Of a stretch of 64,000 nt of DNA, positions 61,443-64,000 are shown piece by piece. Both the position numbers and the translations under genes were made by a program. Under the pieces are notes generated by a model. It saw only the letters and a list, made by a program, of their open reading frames with translations, ran no database searches and was not told the DNA's origin. How positions within the stretch are numbered: position 1 is the first letter of the stretch; each line of letters begins with the position of its first letter. The stretch comes from Syngnathus acus (lineage: Eukaryota > Chordata > Actinopteri > Syngnathiformes > Syngnathidae): contig NC_051094.1 of NCBI RefSeq assembly GCF_901709675.1, positions 11,280,501 to 11,344,500 of the forward strand. The letters run 5' to 3'.

Positions 61443-62710
61443 ATCTCCGTCAGCCCACAACCCTTGCATCTTGCTTGTATAGCTTCCATCTTGTCTTGCC
61501 TGATCCTCTGACGCAGCGTGTCCCCTGTCAGAGCGGCACCCCCCAGTGTGGCTCAATAAATAACAGAACCACGCAAACCAACAACTCTCTGAGTTTCCGA
61601 AGAGTCTCATAAGAGTATCAACACCACCGAATCAATACGCCACACCAATGCCATCAAGTACAAAAATTGATCTTACCGTATTTTACATTGTGATTACTGT
61701 CTGAATTTTACAGCACAATCATACACAGGATGGATAAAGTTTCAATGTGTTAAAAGTCAGGTGTGATTGTTTAATTAGTTTAACAGAAACCGCTATGTGA
61801 AAGTCTACTACCTGAAAAAAGAAAAGAGAAAGGTCTTTAGCAGTTAGTATGGTTCATTTGTTTGACCTTGAAGTACAAGAGCAAGGCACTCTTGAGTTTA
61901 GTGAACAGGAGTCCCAAGACTGCTGCATTTATCATTGAAATGCTGAGCTGTCAAGTCACACCACATACCTGTCATGGAGGGCTCAAAGGTACAGAGCCAG
62001 CTCTTCTCCTCTGTTGCAGTGCATGATTCTTCATCGCATTGCATCGCAGGCCTGTTCACTATTGTTTTCAGCCCCGTGTCAACATAATTCATTTCTGTAT
62101 CTGACAGCTCCTGACTCTAAGAGTCTGGCACTACTAGTTCAAATGTTCAACATCAGCCTCAGACTGTGCCTTTCACTGTTTGCCGCTATTCCTTCTATCT
62201 CGGTTACAAGAAACAAAACAAAAAACAAAAAAAACGGAATAAAAAACATTCCTTTTTGCAAATGTCATCAAAAAGTAGAAGGTCATCTTCACAGTAGAAA
62301 AAAAATATTATTTTGCCATTTTCACACTGACATTACATAAAATGAGAGTGAATGACATTATTTCCAAACGAGCTGAGCAGGCTCAGGAATGTAGAGACGA
62401 CACTTTGTCATCATGCTTCTCATCGTGACATCTGAAAAGACCCACAGGTGCTGTACAAAGTGACTGTGTTGTCATATTTCATTTAGGCATCCTTCAGCAA
62501 AGCTGTAATTGCCTAATTAGCTTGTTAATTAGAAGATTAGCATTTACTGATGGAGTGGCTTGCTCTGTTGTGATGAGAGTAATGCAGATTAAGTGAGAAG
62601 TTAAGGGTGCATAATTTCACACAATTTTACTGTCCACAAAGGGGTCGCAAATTATTCTTACGAGATTTGATTTTGTGTTTGAAGAAATGATGGTGCTCTT
62701 AATGTATCCT
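61443..62710. other. Non-coding DNA
   Basis: No gene seen. An A-rich patch of AAACAAAA type lies near 62211-62235. ATCTTACCGTATTTTACATTG near 61671 resembles one MITE end but has no partner nearby. Confidence 0.5.
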
Positions 62711-62850
62711 TGGCGGCATAGTGGTTTGCACATCAGGCTCACAGTTCTGAGGTTGAGGGTTTCAAAAACAGGCTCCAGCCTTCCTTTATAGATTTTGTAT
62801 GTTCCTTCAGTGCTTATGTGGCTTTTCTGCAAGTACTCTAACTTCGGAAA
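62711..62850 (+). mobile_element. SINE head with decayed tRNA-type promoter
   Basis: GGCGGCATAGTGGTTTGCAC, then ATCAGGCTCACAGTTCTGAG, then GGGTTTCAAAAACAGGCTCC corresponds to the 5' half of a fish SINE whose head is GGCGGCACGGTGG... with a TTCTGAGG ... GGTTCAAATCC B box. Continued similarity is seen through GCTTATGTGGCTTTTCTGCA and AGTACTCTAACTTCGG. The A-box area is shortened by several bases and the B box is mutated. I believe this head and the bodies at 37-46 kb are two halves of one family. Confidence 0.65.
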
Positions 62851-64000
62851 TGAGGGCATTTTGTTGCCCGTCTCTTTATTGTGGTTGCTCCGTTGAAATT
62901 CAGCAGGCCCTCAGTGGACTTGTGGCGAGTCATGGGGCTCTCTGAAATTTGTTTTTTCTCCTTCATAGTGACGCCTGGCAACCTCTTAGGCACCATGCAA
63001 GCACTCCAACCCTCCAGCATTTAATCCTTAACAGTGTGTTATTATTTGAGGAGTTTTTTTTCTAGTGGTTGTAAGGACAAATGTGAATGATCGTGAGTAT
63101 CCAGTAAACTGCAATTGAGGGGAGTAGAAGCTTCACTGCTCACTATGATCAATCATGATCAGTCATACTGTGCTTGTCCTTCCTCATCTATTTCCTACTG
63201 TCACCAGAAAAGGACCCTGTATTTTTGCTTAAAATCACTACAGAGACCATAAACTTGGAAGTGGGTGTCCTGTTAATAAGGGTCAATGTTGTGGTTGCAG
63301 TAACATTTAAGATTGGCCACCAGTGCAGAAAACGTGCCATATACTATATATATGGTCAATAAGGGAAATTGAATGACTTGGCCTTACTAAGCTCAAATTG
63401 ATTCCAGTATGTTAATGGCTCAATGATGAAATCATTAATAATTGCTGACAGTGATATGTCATAGGTAAGCTTGTATGGAAACACTGAGCAGTGCAGTCAT
63501 GTGGGGATGAATAATCACAGAATATAAAATGTTCTAACAATGACAAATATCTCTTAAAAGCTGCATTTAAACGTACCCAACAAATCAAATCTTAGATTCA
63601 GCTTGTAGAACAAACTTGTAGACAAGGGCTGATATTAGACAACAGCTCCAGATAATAATTTTAACAATGTTTTGAATTCCAAAAAGTAGGACTTTTCATT
63701 TTTATGGCTATAAAATATGACAAAATAAAGTGCTTGTGCTATACTGCTTTTTAATCCGTTGAAAGCTTGCGTTGTTTGTAAATTACATTCGTAGAATGGA
63801 ATTTGCTGTACATGCATTCAGTTTCATTTCCCTCTGTTGTTATGAAACCTATTTTTGGTGGTTGATATCATGCTGTAACTGTGTGCCGAGGTAATAAAAA
63901 CATCAGGAAGACACTGGAAAATAAATTGTACTACATCCAGATAACTGTCAAAAGATATTTGCATGTGTGTTGCATGTACATCAATGTAGATGAAAATATT
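62851..64000. other. Non-coding DNA to window end
   Basis: AT-rich sequence with short frames only. No gene, repeat or RNA recognised. Confidence 0.5.

Overview
This window looks like a gene-poor stretch of a teleost fish chromosome, probably a percomorph. The evidence is eukaryotic organisation, AT-rich non-coding DNA full of microsatellites, decayed copies of repeats that are widespread in fish (a tRNA-headed SINE whose tail region carries ATCC/GGAT runs, and an RT-encoding LINE with a recognisable C-terminus), a teleost-type MITE and a THAP-domain DNA transposon remnant. I see no bacterial-style operons, no rRNA, no free-standing tRNA gene and no complete host protein-coding gene. Nearly all open frames are short, random-looking or inside repeats.

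Layout. 1-9.85 kb is non-coding with a minus-strand tRNA-derived SINE candidate (about 2.86-3.05 kb), a decayed retroelement tail (6.53-6.60 kb), microsatellites and a weak minus-strand exon candidate near 1.16 kb. 9.856-18.548 kb is a head-to-tail satellite array of 13 units of about 670 bp (two are 654 bp), followed by two decayed partial units to about 18.96 kb and a separate 229-bp tandem duplication (19.30-19.75 kb). 20-28.8 kb holds a SINE candidate, a GAAA microsatellite, a MITE (22.93-23.40 kb) and a long TTA/TAG microsatellite. At 28.86-28.97 kb lies a 105-bp open segment with splice-like borders, 12 bp from a TGIF/MEIS palindrome overlapping a PBX-PREP decamer. 37-46 kb holds several fragments of one SINE family.

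47.942-48.971 kb is the most informative element: about 1 kb, bounded by matching 16-bp terminal inverted repeats, carrying the first exon of a THAP-domain protein on the minus strand and, on the plus strand, the start of a second protein resembling the accessory (YqaJ/SWIM-type) protein of THAP transposons. The two genes point inward and the middle is missing, so it reads as an internally deleted, non-autonomous derivative of a two-gene DNA transposon. The THAP zinc-ligand His is Asp. Downstream are two fragments of the same non-LTR retrotransposon family in opposite orientations (49.39-50.05 kb plus, 51.93-52.18 kb minus).

52-64 kb is mostly unique non-coding DNA with a GC-rich block flanked by AATTA motifs (57.29-57.50 kb), a block with open frames on both strands (57.96-58.46 kb), a possible conserved non-coding segment (58.69-59.01 kb), a long TA microsatellite, three telomere-type hexamers and a SINE head. 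Overall the window resembles an intergenic desert or very large intron. All family names rest on recognition by eye; no database search was possible.
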